Shown here piece after piece: positions 63,225 through 64,000 of a stretch of 64,000 bases of DNA. The DNA comes from Paraburkholderia rhizosphaerae. Lineage in GTDB: Bacteria; Pseudomonadota; Gammaproteobacteria; Burkholderiales; Burkholderiaceae. The DNA is taken from positions 186,001-250,000 of the forward strand of contig NZ_SORE01000003.1 in the NCBI RefSeq assembly GCF_004366595.1. Reading direction: 5' to 3'. A program made the translations under genes and the position numbers. Numbering within the stretch: position 1 is the stretch's first letter; every line of letters begins with the position of its first letter. A model generated the notes under the pieces. It saw nothing but the letters and a program-made list of their open reading frames with translations. It was not told the origin of the DNA and ran no database searches.

Positions 63225-63557
63225 ATTAACGCTGCCGCCCAGCAATCCGATTGCGAGCAGGCCTCCGGCAAGTGCGGCGATGCCCGGCACATGAGCGCCG
63301 TGCGGCACCGCGAACCCCGCCATTGCGGATAACGCCGCGCCGGTCGCGGCAAGTCCGGGCAGCAGCACGCGACGATCGCCCCAACGGTCGGTCAGCATGC
63401 CCCACGACAGTTCGCCAAGCGCGAGACCCAGCCCCGCATTGGCCAGTTGATAGTCGTTGCGCAGCACAGTACCGCGATCGCCGGGGTGCCGGGGAACGCG
63501 GCCGCGAAAGCTCGCGTTCGCGGCAAAGCCCGCATCCAGTACTTTCCATCGGTGCAC
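63225..63557 (-). pseudogene. Truncated, frameshifted MFS transporter remnant
   Basis: The reading frame has an MFS-type segment, GELSWGMLTDRWGDRRVLLP then TGAALSAMAGFAVPHGAH and GGLLAIGLLGGSVN. The N-terminal part is split between frames: RWKVLDAGFAANASF in one, AAAFPGTPAIAVL in another, then back (LRNDYQLANAGLG). The coding sequence stops right after GGSVN, where intact relatives continue, 3 bp from the stop codon of the outer-membrane gene. So about three quarters of the transporter is missing. Confidence 0.75.
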
Positions 63558-64000
63558 ATCCCGTGCGCGCGGACCTTCACAGACCTGATTCGCACCGCAT
63601 CGCAACCTCCACAAAAGGCATTGACAGGGGCGATCGTACGGGGCGAGCATCTATCGGAAAAGCGGGACTATTGAATGCCGGATATCGGAGAATCCGAAAC
63701 ATCGCGCGCGTGCGAACATTGGCTTGCCTGCACTACCGCCAGTCAAATCTCATCTGATACCAGCGCGCATCGGCGAAAGCGCGCGCGTCACGCCGACGCG
63801 CGCCGCGTTCGCGCGGCTCTTTAACTGATACCTGAGCCAGGTCTCGACTATCGGGCATGTCACGCCGATGACGACACCAAACATAAAGCAGCCACGCGTT
63901 AGATCCAGATCAAGGTACCTTCGTTGAAAGCGTCAACGATGACACGTATGATGAGCGAACTCGCAGTAGCAGGTTCACCGCAATAGCGGAGTTTCTGCAA
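63558..64000. other. No recognisable feature
   Basis: About 440 bp with only short, unconvincing frames. A TTGACA at 63621 has no good -10 partner. I see no RNA gene, repeat or terminator. Confidence 0.4.

Overview
The window is a GC-rich (roughly 60-67% by eye) chromosomal segment of a beta-proteobacterium in the Burkholderiaceae, most likely Paraburkholderia, Burkholderia or Caballeronia. This rests on gene order and protein families: lptD-surA-pdxA, amgK-murU, ubiE/ubiJ/ubiB, fmdB-DUF502-aspS-nudB, ilvA-nucleotidase-queF, and a fatty-acid oxidation operon whose multifunctional enzyme has the dehydrogenase half first. No rRNA, tRNA, insertion sequence, phage or CRISPR was found.

Layout. 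1-9.5 kb: outer-membrane biogenesis operon lptD-surA-pdxA (minus, pdxA cut by the left edge), opposed by the MurNAc-recycling pair amgK-murU, then an Atm1-type ABC exporter and a YciA-like thioesterase. 9.5-14.3 kb: a PAS-GGDEF-EAL protein, a nitrate-reductase-associated protein and fdhD. 14.4-21.7 kb: tetR-acyl-CoA dehydrogenase-3-hydroxyacyl-CoA dehydrogenase/hydratase-thiolase-enoyl-CoA hydratase, preceded by a palindrome resembling a PsrA site. 21.8-37 kb: a long minus-strand housekeeping block (cardiolipin synthase, nudB, aspS, DUF502, fmdB, TPMT-like methyltransferase, ubiB, ubiJ, Tim44-like, ubiE, DUF971, HIT, and a 1375-residue FAD/Fe-S oxidoreductase). 37.6-40.9 kb: ilvA, a 5'-nucleotidase and queF on the plus strand.

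From about 41 kb the content becomes more accessory. At 41.45-45.08 kb a compact four-gene plus-strand operon encodes a histidine-box membrane di-iron oxygenase/desaturase, a 2-oxoglutarate/Fe dioxygenase of the family that hydroxylates free amino acids, a drug/metabolite exporter and a stand-alone AlaX-type tRNA-editing hydrolase. I read it as a candidate system that makes a modified amino acid, exports it and protects translation from it; this is the most interesting locus here. Next come a D-amino-acid catabolic locus (RidA, N-acyl-D-amino-acid deacylase and RpiR regulator, divergent from a D-serine dehydratase-like PLP enzyme), a DHA2 efflux pump with MarR regulator, an EcsC protein, an alpha/beta hydrolase and a CHRD protein.

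54.4-63.6 kb is a signalling region. A BvgS-like hybrid kinase overlaps and follows an aquaporin, and three paralogous RcsB-like response regulators lie upstream on the same strand. Two regulators are preceded by perfect 13-bp hairpins. Across an AT-rich intergenic region rich in inverted repeats lies a gene for an outer-membrane protein with a tandemly duplicated barrel module. It ends beside a truncated, frameshifted MFS gene remnant, which suggests a rearrangement junction. The last 440 bp hold nothing I can recognise.
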